A DNA stretch of 64,000 nt from contig NZ_CP054839.1 of NCBI RefSeq assembly GCF_018141105.1, positions 7,877,411-7,941,410 of the forward strand. Direction: 5' to 3'. The DNA is from Saccharopolyspora erythraea (GTDB taxonomy: Bacteria; Actinomycetota; Actinomycetes; Mycobacteriales; Pseudonocardiaceae). Every line of letters starts with the position of its first letter. Positions within the stretch are counted from its first letter, which is position 1. Shown in pieces: positions 32,953 through 41,527 of this stretch. A model generated the notes under the pieces. That model was not told the DNA's origin and made no database searches. It was given only the letters and a program-made list of their open reading frames with translations. The position numbers were made by a program, and so were the translations under genes.

Positions 32953-34500
32953 GTGACCGACACGCGCGTGAATACCGAAAGAAGTCCGATCCGCGACGGC
33001 GCCCGGTTCGTGGTGAAGCACCCGCGCTCGTCGTCCTCGACGGTGGTGCTCGGCTCGGCCGTGCTCTGGGTCGGCTACCAAACGGTCCTCATGGCCGCCG
33101 GTATCGCGGTTCTCGCGGGGGCGTCGTGGTGGCTGCTGGACAAGCCGACGTTCGACCGCTTCGCGGGGCGGCTGCTGCGGGCGTGGTGGAGACGGTGGCT
33201 GATCTACCAGCGGCAGTGGGCGAAGATCGTGTTCGCCTGCAACCTGGTCACCAGCGACCACCGGGGCCAGATGATGGTGCCCAAGCTGGTGGGCGTGCGC
33301 TCGACGTGGGTGTGGGACACCCTGTTCATCCGCATGGCCAAGGGCCAGCAGCCCGAGGACTTCGAGGGCGTGCTGGGGCGGCTGACCCACTCCTTCAAGG
33401 CACGGGTAGGCAACGTGCGGCTGGTCAAGCCGGGCAAGCTCGCCTTGGACCTCCAGCGCCGGGAGCCGTTCGACGAGATGCATATCCCGCTGCCCGAGCT
33501 GCACCCGGCGACCGGGCAGGTGGATCTGTCGAACGTGGTGATCGGCCGGGATGAGTACGGCCGGGATCTGGCGTTCGACCTGCTGAAGAGGGATCTGCAC
33601 ATCCTGTTCGGCGGTGCGACGGGCGCGGGCAAGGGCTCGTGGCTGTGGTCGCTGCTGCGGGCGGTGGCTCCGCTGATCCAGGCCGGCCACGTCCGGCTCT
33701 GGGTGATCGATCCCAAGGGCGGGCAGGAGTTCGGCGCCGGACGGGCGATGTTCCACGAGTTCGCCGACAACGCCAAGGACGGCTTGGAGCTGACGAAGAA
33801 GTACGTGAAGACGCTCGACGAGCGCAAGCTCGACCTGGGCCGTCGGGGCATCCGCACCGCGACCGTGTCCGCCGAGACGCCGCTGGATGTGCTGCTCGTC
33901 GACGAGCTCTCAGCGCTGACCGCCTACGGCGAAAAGGACATCATGCGCGCGTTCGAGCCGCTGATCTCCACCGCGCTCACCCAGTTCCGGTCGGTCAACG
34001 GCCGCGTCTGGGGCGCCACGCAGGAACCGACCAAGGACGTGATCCCCATGCGCGGGCTGTTCCCCACCAAGGTCGCGCTGCGGCTGGACTCCGCGTCGTA
34101 TGTGGACATGTGCCTGGGGGAAGGCATGCGCGACATGGGCGCGTTCGCCGACAAGATCCCCGCCTTTCTGCCCGGCGTGGCCTATGTCAAAAAGGACGGC
34201 CGCCGCGAGCCGCTGCGCTGCCGCACCCCGTATGTCACCGACGCCGACATCACCGAGCTGGTGACCTTCTGCACCGACCGCGGGGCCACGGTGATCCCGC
34301 TGCACCGCGACACCACCGCCACCACCGGCCCCGACCAGCAGCAGCGCTCCGACGAACCGCACTGGTCCGAGGTGGACTTCGAAGCCCTCGAAGACGACCA
34401 CGACGACGGCAACGACCCGGACGGCGGCGAGTCCGACTCCGGGTTCGAAGAGATCGACCAGTTCGAAGGCGAAGACGACGCCGACGAAGAGATCGCCTGA
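32953..34500 (+). CDS. FtsK/SpoIIIE-type conjugative translocase (TraB/TraSA)
   Basis: A 515-aa membrane-anchored DNA pump that in AICEs and Streptomyces plasmids moves double-stranded DNA between mycelial cells. Two hydrophobic segments (about 35-65) precede the motor domain, with Walker A GATGAGKGS (about 221-229) and Walker B VLLVDELSAL (about 315). An acidic tail rich in Asp/Glu follows (FEALEDDHDDGNDPDGGESD), where a winged helix is often found. The GTG at 32953 is favoured by GGGAG at 32941-32945. It is the sole transfer ATPase here. Confidence 0.93.
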   Translation: MTDTRVNTERSPIRDGARFVVKHPRSSSSTVVLGSAVLWVGYQTVLMAAGIAVLAGASWWLLDKPTFDRFAGRLLRAWWRRWLIYQRQWAKIVFACNLVTSDHRGQMMVPKLVGVRSTWVWDTLFIRMAKGQQPEDFEGVLGRLTHSFKARVGNVRLVKPGKLALDLQRREPFDEMHIPLPELHPATGQVDLSNVVIGRDEYGRDLAFDLLKRDLHILFGGATGAGKGSWLWSLLRAVAPLIQAGHVRLWVIDPKGGQEFGAGRAMFHEFADNAKDGLELTKKYVKTLDERKLDLGRRGIRTATVSAETPLDVLLVDELSALTAYGEKDIMRAFEPLISTALTQFRSVNGRVWGATQEPTKDVIPMRGLFPTKVALRLDSASYVDMCLGEGMRDMGAFADKIPAFLPGVAYVKKDGRREPLRCRTPYVTDADITELVTFCTDRGATVIPLHRDTTATTGPDQQQRSDEPHWSEVDFEALEDDHDDGNDPDGGESDSGFEEIDQFEGEDDADEEIA

Positions 34501-34548
34501 GCACTCCCCAACCCGATTTCCGACTCAACCCCCTTGGAGGTGGTTGTG

Positions 34549-34932
34549 ATGACCTCGCACACCCTGAACCCGTCCTCGATGCGCGATGCGCTCACCGCCC
34601 TGGTGGTCCACATCAACGATCACCGGCTGCCGGAACCGGTCACGCTCTCGTGGAGTCGCTACACCGGTTTGCAGTGTCAGGCCACCGGCGTTGAACCGCT
34701 GGTGACCCTGGTGACCTGGGCGGACTCCCTGGACCAGGCCGGGGCCTGCCTGAAGCAGTTGAACGGCGGCGCGGTGCACCTGGATGTGACCGGCCGCCTC
34801 GACGGCGGCATCCCGGTGTGCCTCTACACCCCGTACCGCGCCGCACTGACCCCGCGCTACCGGCACCTGCTGGAGCAGGGCGAACCCGTGGTCTTCACCG
34901 TCGCCCAGCTCCGCGCCGCCGCACGAAGCTGA
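34549..34932 (+). CDS. conserved AICE hypothetical protein
   Basis: A 127-aa soluble alpha/beta protein placed directly behind the translocase gene, with TTGGAGG before the ATG. The first half (ALTALVVHINDHRLPEP, YTGLQCQATG) and second half (YRHLLEQGEPVVFTVAQLR) look like one compact domain. I know similar genes next to translocases in such elements but cannot give a function. Confidence 0.68.
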   Translation: MTSHTLNPSSMRDALTALVVHINDHRLPEPVTLSWSRYTGLQCQATGVEPLVTLVTWADSLDQAGACLKQLNGGAVHLDVTGRLDGGIPVCLYTPYRAALTPRYRHLLEQGEPVVFTVAQLRAAARS

Positions 34933-34960
34933 GGCCGGCACCGATCCCCATCTATTGAGC

Positions 34961-34999
34961 GGCCCGCCCGGATGACTCTTGGCGGAGTCCGGGCGGGCC
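34961..34999. terminator. hairpin before the GGDEF gene
   Basis: GGCCCGCCCGGA pairs perfectly with TCCGGGCGGGCC across a 15-base loop. It lies inside the operon between the 127-aa gene and the GGDEF gene and may lower expression downstream. Confidence 0.7.
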
Positions 35000-35022
35000 T
35001 ACCCCACTTGGAGGTACCCGCA

Positions 35023-35646
35023 ATGCTGGCAGAAATCGCTTTATCCGTCAGCTCCGGCGCGACCGGTGCCGGACTGCTCTACGGCTTACACGCCCGGTCC
35101 CTGGCCCGTCGGCTGCACACCGACCGGCTCACGGGGCTGGCCAACCGCGACGCCCTGGAACGGGCCTACACCCGGCACGCCCGACGCCACCCCGGCCACC
35201 GGGTCGGGCTGCTGGTCGGCGACGTCGACCACTTCAAGACCTACAACGACACCCACGGCCACTTCTTCGGCGACTCGGTGCTCGTCTGCATCGCCCGCGC
35301 ACTCACTGACACCGCCCGCCCGGGGGAACTGCCGGTGCGGCTGCACGGTGACGAGTTCGCCGTCCTGCTCACCGGTCTGCGCCCCTGGGAGAGCCCGGAG
35401 GACCGCCTCGGCGAGTACACCACCGCCATCGAGGCCATCCGGACCGTCAACGGCCTTCCCACCCGGGTGTCCCTGTCCCTGGGCGCGGCGGTCGACACCG
35501 CCTCCGCGGTCGACCTGTCCACCTTGATGGGCCGCGCGGATCGGTTCATGTACGGGCGCAAGCACAGCGCCCCCGACCGCGCCCCCCTCACCGTGCAGCA
35601 CGTCATCGCTCACCGCTCCGCCGATTCCGAAAGGAAGTCCTCATGA
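35023..35646 (+). CDS. GGDEF-domain protein of the AICE
   Basis: A 207-aa protein: one N-terminal hydrophobic segment (about 1-22, IALSVSSGATGAGLLYGL), then a GGDEF domain opening TDRLTGLANRDALE. The Mg-binding DVDHFKTYND precedes the signature, which reads RLHGDEFAVL, so the first Gly is His while DEF is intact. It may make cyclic di-GMP or have become a binding protein. The ATG at 35023 follows TTGGAGG; the frame is open further upstream. A GGDEF gene inside the transfer operon suggests a link between signalling and conjugation. Confidence 0.85.
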   Translation: MLAEIALSVSSGATGAGLLYGLHARSLARRLHTDRLTGLANRDALERAYTRHARRHPGHRVGLLVGDVDHFKTYNDTHGHFFGDSVLVCIARALTDTARPGELPVRLHGDEFAVLLTGLRPWESPEDRLGEYTTAIEAIRTVNGLPTRVSLSLGAAVDTASAVDLSTLMGRADRFMYGRKHSAPDRAPLTVQHVIAHRSADSERKSS

Positions 35647-35861
35647 CCCGGACTCCGTACTTCTACGCCGCAGCGCCCCACGCGATTGTCGCGGCGGCGC
35701 CCACTCCCAACGGAGTGGAATTGTCGATCACCTTTCCCTGCGACGACTCGGCGCCGGGCGCTGTGTGCCTCATGCGCCCTGACCAGTTCGAGGAATTTCT
35801 CGCCGCAGGATCGCAGATTCTCGCCGAGACCTACGCCCTGTCGGCACACCGTGAGCACTGA
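35643..35861 (+). CDS. small hypothetical protein
   Basis: A 72-aa protein starting in an ATGA overlap with the GGDEF gene and with AAAGGAAG as ribosome site. Beta strands (GVELSITFPCDD) are followed by a helix (PDQFEEFLAAGSQILAETYA). Coupling suggests joint function with the GGDEF protein. No family recognised. Confidence 0.65.
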   Translation: MTRTPYFYAAAPHAIVAAAPTPNGVELSITFPCDDSAPGAVCLMRPDQFEEFLAAGSQILAETYALSAHREH

Positions 35862-35901
35862 TCAACGTCCGTCGTTTGCGAAACACAAGGAGGAATCACT
35901 G

Positions 35902-36087
35902 ATGCACATCGTTCAGATCCAGCTCACCGGCAAGGGCGTGCTGATCACCCTCGGCCTGGTCCTCGCCGTGCTCGGCGTGCTGGCGCTGGTGTGGCTGGTC
36001 AGCCCCGCGTGGGCAATCGGGATTGGCCTGGGCCTGGTGCTGCTGGTGCGGGGCCTGATCGCCCTGGTCAAGCCCAGTAGCGAGTAA
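35902..36087 (+). CDS. small Spd-like membrane protein
   Basis: A 61-aa protein that is almost entirely two hydrophobic segments (VLITLGLVLAVLGVLALVWL and IGIGLGLVLLVRGLIAL) after a short polar start. Small membrane proteins in this position are called Spd proteins and help spread of the element within mycelium. AAGGAGG precedes the ATG. Confidence 0.72.
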   Translation: MHIVQIQLTGKGVLITLGLVLAVLGVLALVWLVSPAWAIGIGLGLVLLVRGLIALVKPSSE

Positions 36088-36109
36088 CAACGGGGAGGGA
36101 AACGAGCTG

Positions 36110-37051
36110 ATGCGCCTGCGACGCAAGCAGCGCCAGGAGCTAGGCGGAGAGGTGCGGCCAGGGCAGACACGGCGGGTGCGCAAGCTGTCCGACGACATCG
36201 ACGAGGCCGGCCAGCTGCGCAGGTTGGCTCGCAATGCCGACCTGGTCGCGGTACAGGTCGAGCGGATGTGTCGGCGCACCGTGACCGGCCTGTGGTTCTT
36301 CCTCGCCCTTGGGCTGTGTTTCACCACCGAGGGCGTGCACCGCTTCCTCGCCGGGGACACCGAGCAGTCCGATCCGTTGTGGTGGGCGGCGTGGACGGTG
36401 GAGCCGATGTTCGCCGGGCTGCTGATCACGATCCTGAACTTCGAGGCCGTGATCCTCTCCCACGGGGTTAAGCCGGGCCACACCTGGTGGGGACGCCTCA
36501 AGCACGTGTTGCTGGGCTCCACGCTGTTCATGAACGTCTACCCGCCACTGATCACAGTGTTCACCGAGGAAGCGTTCAACCTCGGTTCGCTGGTGGTACA
36601 CGTGGCGATCCCGGTGATCGTCTACGGCATCGCCGAAGTCATTCCGATCATCATGGCCCGCACCCGGCAGGTCATCTTGCGGGCCTACGCCGACGCGGAC
36701 AAACGCGAACAGCAAGCCGCGAGCGACGCTGCGGCAACGGAATCGACACCGGCCGAGCCTGCCGAACCGGCACCTGCGCCCGATGCCGACCCGACATGCT
36801 CGGAACCTGCCGAAACGGCACAGCCGGACCGTGCCGAAACGGCACCCGCGGTTCAGGCCGAACCGGCACGGAAACCGGCGATCCGGCTGCCAGAGTCGCT
36901 GATGGCCGCGATCAGGCGTGTCCGGGAGGAACGCACTGCACAGGGGCAGCAGATGACGGTGGCCGACGTGCAGTCGGTGGTCAAGCTGCCCCCGCAGCAG
37001 GCCCGCCAGGTCCTCGACGACGTCATGGCCACCGTGGGCGCGTCGGCCTGA
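36110..37051 (+). CDS. SpdB-like membrane spread protein
   Basis: A 313-aa protein with a basic start and about four transmembrane helices (about 60-190). A Pro/Ala/Glu-rich linker with repeated PAEP- and AETA-type units (about 200-265) leads to a C-terminal helical domain ending in a likely HTH (MTVADVQSVVKLPPQQARQV). The layout fits SpdB-type proteins that work with the TraB translocase in intramycelial spread. The C-terminal domain may bind DNA. Confidence 0.78.
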   Translation: MRLRRKQRQELGGEVRPGQTRRVRKLSDDIDEAGQLRRLARNADLVAVQVERMCRRTVTGLWFFLALGLCFTTEGVHRFLAGDTEQSDPLWWAAWTVEPMFAGLLITILNFEAVILSHGVKPGHTWWGRLKHVLLGSTLFMNVYPPLITVFTEEAFNLGSLVVHVAIPVIVYGIAEVIPIIMARTRQVILRAYADADKREQQAASDAAATESTPAEPAEPAPAPDADPTCSEPAETAQPDRAETAPAVQAEPARKPAIRLPESLMAAIRRVREERTAQGQQMTVADVQSVVKLPPQQARQVLDDVMATVGASA

Positions 37052-37093
37052 ATCCTGTTGCGCCACAACTGAAAACACGAACTCGCTCAGCTC

Positions 37094-37131
37094 GGCGGGA
37101 CATCACCTGATCACACGGGTGGTGTCCCGCC
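37094..37131. terminator. hairpin between spd and rep
   Basis: GGCGGGACATCACC pairs with GGTGGTGTCCCGCC (one G-U pair), followed by TTCGTC. It resembles the hairpin at 32888 and may set the level of rep transcription. Confidence 0.65.
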
Positions 37132-37156
37132 TTCGTCATCTCTGGAGGTGATGCGG

Positions 37157-38719
37157 ATGCCCCTATCCGCCCTGCTCACACCCGCCGACTACCAACAACA
37201 GAGGGCCTCGGACGGCATTGCCCGGCACGTGCAGGCAAGCGGCTACCAACAGTGGCGCGCGGACGTGGAAAGCACCGGCGGATGCACCCACCCGATCCGC
37301 ATGACCGGCCACTGGGCGCTGACGGATGCAGCCACCGGAGCAGTCCTTCCCCGGTCGGACGGCCGCCCCTCAGAGCGGCACGGACAGATCCTCGTGCCGT
37401 GCGGCAACCGCCGCGAATCGGTGTGTGTGGCCTGCTCCGACCGCTACGCCGCCGACGCCTTCCACCTGCTCCGCGCGGGCCTGAACGGCGGCACCAAAGA
37501 CGTGCCAGTCACCGTCGCCGACAAACCCCGCGTGTTCCTTACCCTGACCGCACCCTCGTTCGGCCCGGTGCATAACCGCCGCACCTCGGTCCGCGGGAAG
37601 GCTCTGCCGTGCTCGTGCGGCTCGTATCACCACCCGGCCGACCCCCGTCTCGGTCAGCCCACCGATCCGGAGGGCTACGACTACACGGGGCACGTGCTGT
37701 GGAACGCCCACGCCGGGAAGCTGTGGTCGCTGTTCACCAAGTACCTTCGCCGCCACCTCGCGGTGGCCGCCGGTATCCGGGTGGCCGAGATCAAGGATCA
37801 CTTCCGGCTGTCGTTCGCCAAGGTCGCCGAGTACCAGCGGCGCGGCACGATCCACTTCCACGCCGTGGTTCGCCTCGACGGCCCGGACGGACCCGACGAC
37901 GCCACCCCCGCGTGGGGCTCCGTCGAGCTGCTGACCGAGGCGATCCACTCCGCGCATGCGGCGGTGTCGGTGACCTCTCCTGAGATCGACGGCCAGGCCC
38001 GTGAACTGGGCTGGGGTGAGCAGGTCGACGTTCGCCCCATTCGGCCGGCCTCTGCCACCGAGGTGGAGGACGAGCACGGTGCGATCAGCGATGACCGGAT
38101 CGCCTCCTACGTGGCCAAGTACGCCACCAAAGGCACCGGCAAGAGTGACGCCACCGACCGCCCGATCCGCTCCCAAGGCCACATCGACCGCCTGGCCGTG
38201 ACCGAGCACCACCGCCGGATCATCCAGACCGCCTGGGACCTCGGCGCCCCCGTCATCTGCCCCGAGTGCCACCCCGACGGCGAACACCAGCCCGACGGGT
38301 GCGGCTGCGAGGCCGTGGGGCACTGCGAGACCTGTCAGGGCGGCGGCTGGGCCACCCGCACCGCCGTACTCCACCGCCACGACCCCGACGCGGCAGCACG
38401 CGGCAAGCCGGACCCGATCGACGAACTGAAGCTCCGGCACTGGGCACACATGCTCGCCTTCCGAGGCCACTTCCTGTCCAAGTCCCGCGCCTACTCCACC
38501 ACCTTCAAGCGCATCCGCGGCGACCGCCAGACCTGGCGCCACGAACACGCACTCGCCGAGGCCGGCATCACCGACGAAGAGACCGTGACCGTGATCAACC
38601 ACTGGGACATGGTCCGCGTCGGCCACGACACCGACGACGCCCGCGAACTCGCCGAAGCCATCGCCGAACGCACCCGCCAAACACGCAAACACCGCTACTC
38701 AACCGAAAGGAAAGACTGA
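37157..38719 (+). CDS. rolling-circle replication initiator (RepSA-like)
   Basis: A 520-aa initiator that nicks one strand to start replication of the excised element. Cys-rich zinc-type motifs occur early (CGNRRESVCVACSDRY) and late (CPECHP, CGCEAVGHCETC). The metal-binding HUH-like motif is RGTIHFHAVVRLDG and the nicking tyrosine motif is IASYVAKYATKGTGK. The ATG at 37157 lies 8 bases from GGAGG (37144-37148). Position before xis and int is typical of AICEs. Confidence 0.9.
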   Translation: MPLSALLTPADYQQQRASDGIARHVQASGYQQWRADVESTGGCTHPIRMTGHWALTDAATGAVLPRSDGRPSERHGQILVPCGNRRESVCVACSDRYAADAFHLLRAGLNGGTKDVPVTVADKPRVFLTLTAPSFGPVHNRRTSVRGKALPCSCGSYHHPADPRLGQPTDPEGYDYTGHVLWNAHAGKLWSLFTKYLRRHLAVAAGIRVAEIKDHFRLSFAKVAEYQRRGTIHFHAVVRLDGPDGPDDATPAWGSVELLTEAIHSAHAAVSVTSPEIDGQARELGWGEQVDVRPIRPASATEVEDEHGAISDDRIASYVAKYATKGTGKSDATDRPIRSQGHIDRLAVTEHHRRIIQTAWDLGAPVICPECHPDGEHQPDGCGCEAVGHCETCQGGGWATRTAVLHRHDPDAAARGKPDPIDELKLRHWAHMLAFRGHFLSKSRAYSTTFKRIRGDRQTWRHEHALAEAGITDEETVTVINHWDMVRVGHDTDDARELAEAIAERTRQTRKHRYSTERKD

Positions 38720-38721
38720 CC

Positions 38722-38904
38722 ATGATCCGCAACCTCTGGGGGCCACAGGACGTCGCCGCCTACCTCGGCGTCCCGGTCGGCACCGTCTACCAGTGGCGGA
38801 GTCGTGGCGGCGGCCCGCCAGGGCACCGGGTTGGCAAGTATGTCCGGTACAAGCCCGCTGATGTCGAGGAGTGGTTCGAGTCCCAGCCAGAGGCGGTGGT
38901 CTGA
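38722..38904 (+). CDS. excisionase (Xis)
   Basis: A 60-aa winged-helix protein of the MerR/excisionase class (PQDVAAYLGVPVGTVYQWRS, then RVGKYVRYKPADVEEWFE). It should direct the integrase towards excision. It follows rep by 2 bases and its TGA overlaps the integrase ATG (TGATG), so rep, xis and int are co-translated. Confidence 0.9.
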   Translation: MIRNLWGPQDVAAYLGVPVGTVYQWRSRGGGPPGHRVGKYVRYKPADVEEWFESQPEAVV

Positions 38905-40073
38905 TGCCTCGTCCACCTCTCCCGATCGGGACTCACGGCAAGATCAGGACGGCCCGCACCGCGGCGGGCTGGCAAGCGGTCACGATGTTTCGGGACTCCG
39001 ACGGCGTCACCCGGAAGGTTGAACGGAACGGTCGGACCGCCGCGGCTGCCGAGAGGGCGCTCAAGGCAGCGCTTGCCGAGCGCAGGAGCGCTCAGCACGG
39101 AGGCAAGATCAAACCGGAAGCGCGGTTTCGCGAAGTGGCTGAGCAGTGGCTCAGCTCGGTCGAGCGCGACGTGAACGCCGGTGATCGGTCACCGACCACG
39201 CTGGATCAGTACCGGAGCAATCTGAAGCGGCATGTGATGCCGGCACTTGGTGAGCTGCGTGTCGGCTATGAGGTGACGGTTCCGGCCGTTGAAGCGTTCT
39301 TGCAGAAGCTGCGGACGACCAAGAGCGTGGCCATGGCCAAGACCGCCCGGTCCATCGTCTCCGGGGTGATGGGCTATGCCGTGCGTCACGGTGCGCTGGC
39401 GTCGAACCCGACCCGGGAGGCGGCTCGCCTTGGAGGTCGGCGGCGGAAGAAGCCGCGGGCTCTGACCCGGGAAGAACGCGTTCGGTGGATCGCGCAGCTG
39501 GAGGACGACGAGAAGGCCGCGCGGTGGGACCTCCCAGACCTGTCGCGGTTCATGCTGGCCACGGGCGTCCGAATCGGTGAAGCGCTCGCTGTGTACTGGG
39601 AGGACGTGGACTTTGAGAACGGTACGGTCTCGGTAGACCACACCGTTGTCAGGGTCAAAGGCAAGGGGCTGATCCGCAAGTCCACGAAGTCCGAGCATGG
39701 CGATCGGACCATCCCGCTGACCTCGTGGGCTCTGGACATGCTCAAGCGGCGCTACGCTGCGGCCGACAGCCCCGACGAGCCGGCATTCCCGGACAGCCTC
39801 GGCGGCCTGCGCGACCCGTCGAACGTGCGTCGGGTCCTTCGGGAGACGCGCGGGAGCGAGGGCTTCGCCTGGGTCACCTCGCACGTGTTCCGCAAGACCG
39901 CCGCGACCATCCTCGATGAGGCGGGGCTCACTGCACGGTTGATCGCTGATCTGCTCGGGCATTCACGACCGTCGCTGACCCAGGATGTGTATATGGAGCG
40001 GGCAGTGGTCAGCCCGACGACGGCAGTAGCGTTGGAGGAGGCTCTCACCGACGACCCCCGCTCGGACGGTTAG
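38904..40073 (+). CDS. tyrosine site-specific integrase
   Basis: A 389-aa integrase that recombines attP with the tRNA-Lys 3' end. It has an arm-binding N-terminus (about 1-55), a SAM-like core-binding domain (about 70-160, SPTTLDQYRSNLKRHV) and a catalytic domain with Arg in ATGVRIGEAL (about 222), HVFRKT (about 328), His in LLGHSRPS and Tyr in QDVYMER (about 362). All catalytic residues are present. The ATG overlaps the xis stop. The att core begins 85 bases after the stop. Confidence 0.94.
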   Translation: MPRPPLPIGTHGKIRTARTAAGWQAVTMFRDSDGVTRKVERNGRTAAAAERALKAALAERRSAQHGGKIKPEARFREVAEQWLSSVERDVNAGDRSPTTLDQYRSNLKRHVMPALGELRVGYEVTVPAVEAFLQKLRTTKSVAMAKTARSIVSGVMGYAVRHGALASNPTREAARLGGRRRKKPRALTREERVRWIAQLEDDEKAARWDLPDLSRFMLATGVRIGEALAVYWEDVDFENGTVSVDHTVVRVKGKGLIRKSTKSEHGDRTIPLTSWALDMLKRRYAAADSPDEPAFPDSLGGLRDPSNVRRVLRETRGSEGFAWVTSHVFRKTAATILDEAGLTARLIADLLGHSRPSLTQDVYMERAVVSPTTAVALEEALTDDPRSDG

Positions 40074-40157
40074 CCGCCGACCTCCACGGACGACCTCTCG
40101 TCGTTTTTGGAGGGTTAATGGCGGGCCGGAGGCGGCATGACTCGGCCACACCCGGCC

Positions 40158-40211
40158 TGACCTGGGGTTTTGGTGGGGCGCCAGGGGATCGAACCCTGAA
40201 CCCGCGGATTA
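40158..40211. repeat. att core at the intact tRNA (attR)
   Basis: 54 bases identical to att copy 1 and, over 53 bases, to copy 2. To its right lies the rest of the intact tRNA gene; to its left lie the integrase gene and an arm-like TCGTCGTTTTTGGAGGG string. This is the current tRNA-proximal end of the newest element. Confidence 0.92.
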
Positions 40212-40246
40212 AAAGTCCGCTGCTCTGCCAGTTGAGCTAACGCCCC
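40171..40246 (-). tRNA. tRNA-Lys (TTT anticodon)
   Basis: Read on the reverse strand, 76 bases fold as a standard tRNA. The acceptor GGGGCGT pairs with GCGCCCC and CCA is encoded. The D-arm is TAGCTCAACTGGCAGAGCA, the anticodon stem-loop is GCGGACTTTTAATCCGC with TTT in the loop, and the T-loop is GGTTCGATCC. The gene remains whole because the element carries the replaced 3' end. The T-rich terminator hairpin seen beside att copies 1 and 2 is not present after this copy. Confidence 0.96.
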
Positions 40247-40414
40247 GTATGCCTAGATTACAAGGCCGGATTGATCTCGTGGCCGAGTGGGCGGAAGTTC
40301 CCGGCGGGCGGGCCCGCGGTGGCTCGCCGGGTGGCGCCGAGCCACCGCCGACCGATCATCCACTGTGGACAGGAGGGCGCCCGGAGCGCGCTGTGGGCAT
40401 GGGAAACCAGGGGC

Positions 40415-41371
40415 TCAACGGCTGGTGACGCTCTCGGCGGGCCGCTGGTCGGGCTCGGGTGCGGTCACGAGCTTGGTGCGGCTTACCCGCTCGTGCCAGC
40501 CCAGCGCCGCGACGATCGCGACCACCGCGGTGAAGCCGGCCCACTGCGTCGCCGTCAGCTCCGCTCCGAGGACGCCGACGCCGACGATCGCCGCCGTGGC
40601 CGGGAACGACAGCTCGGCCAGGGTCGCCCGCGCCGCCGGGGTGGTGCGCAGCCCGGTGTAGTACAGCCAGAGCGCGAGTAGGCCGGGCACCAGCGCGAGC
40701 AGGACCAGGCCCGGGGCGTTCTCCCAGCCGACGGCCACCGGGTCGCCGCGCAGCAGCAGGATCAGCGCCGCCGAGGGCAGCCCGATCGCGAACCGCAGCG
40801 TCGTGACGTCCCGGGCTGGCACGACCCTGCTGACCATGCGCCCCAGCACGGTCCCCGCCGCCCACAGCACCGCCGCGCCGAGCGCGAGCAGCACGGGCCG
40901 AAGCTGGGAGACCTGGATGCCCAGCGGGTCGGGGAAGGCGAGCAGCCACGCGCCTGCCAGCGCGGGCAGGGCGAAGGCGAGGTAGCGCCCGCGGATCCGC
41001 TCGCGCAGCAGAGCCAGCGAAGCGACGGCCGCGAAGATCGGTTGCAGCTTCTGCAACACCAGCGGCGTAACCGGGTCGCCGGCCTTGAAGGCGGCGGTGA
41101 ACAGCGCGGTGGCCAGGGCGGACGAGCCCGCGCCGATCACCACGACCGCGATCCGCTCCCGGACGCCGCAAGCCCTGAACGCCCGCCACGCCCGCGGCAG
41201 GAACGGCGCCAGCAACAGCACGATGATCACGTGCTCCCAGAACACGACGCTGGCCGAAGGCAGGCTGGTGGCCAGCGGCTTGCGGAACAACGCGTCGGTG
41301 CCCCACATCGCGGTGGCGACTGCTACCAGCCACGTCCGGTCCCGACCGGCGCTCCCCTGCGCGGAAACCAT
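40415..41371 (-). CDS. EamA/DMT-family transporter
   Basis: A 318-aa membrane protein with ten hydrophobic helices in two repeated halves of five, the drug/metabolite transporter (EamA) layout. Repeat boundaries are near GTDALFRKPLATSLP and ALGAAVLWAAGTVLGRM. The direction is probably export of a small metabolite. It is the first chromosomal gene right of the tRNA. Confidence 0.88.
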   Translation of the reverse strand: MVSAQGSAGRDRTWLVAVATAMWGTDALFRKPLATSLPSASVVFWEHVIIVLLLAPFLPRAWRAFRACGVRERIAVVVIGAGSSALATALFTAAFKAGDPVTPLVLQKLQPIFAAVASLALLRERIRGRYLAFALPALAGAWLLAFPDPLGIQVSQLRPVLLALGAAVLWAAGTVLGRMVSRVVPARDVTTLRFAIGLPSAALILLLRGDPVAVGWENAPGLVLLALVPGLLALWLYYTGLRTTPAARATLAELSFPATAAIVGVGVLGAELTATQWAGFTAVVAIVAALGWHERVSRTKLVTAPEPDQRPAESVTSR

Positions 41372-41527
41372 GCCGCCAACCTAGTGCGCGGTGCGAACGG
41401 GCAGGTGCGCGATCCCTCTCCGTGGGAAGCGGCCGCCCAGTAGGACCGACGACCGGTGCCGAGCGCTTCCGTTACGGGCAGAATCGGTCTGGTTCCAGTC
41501 AGTGACCAGAAGGGGACAGTGAACGAA

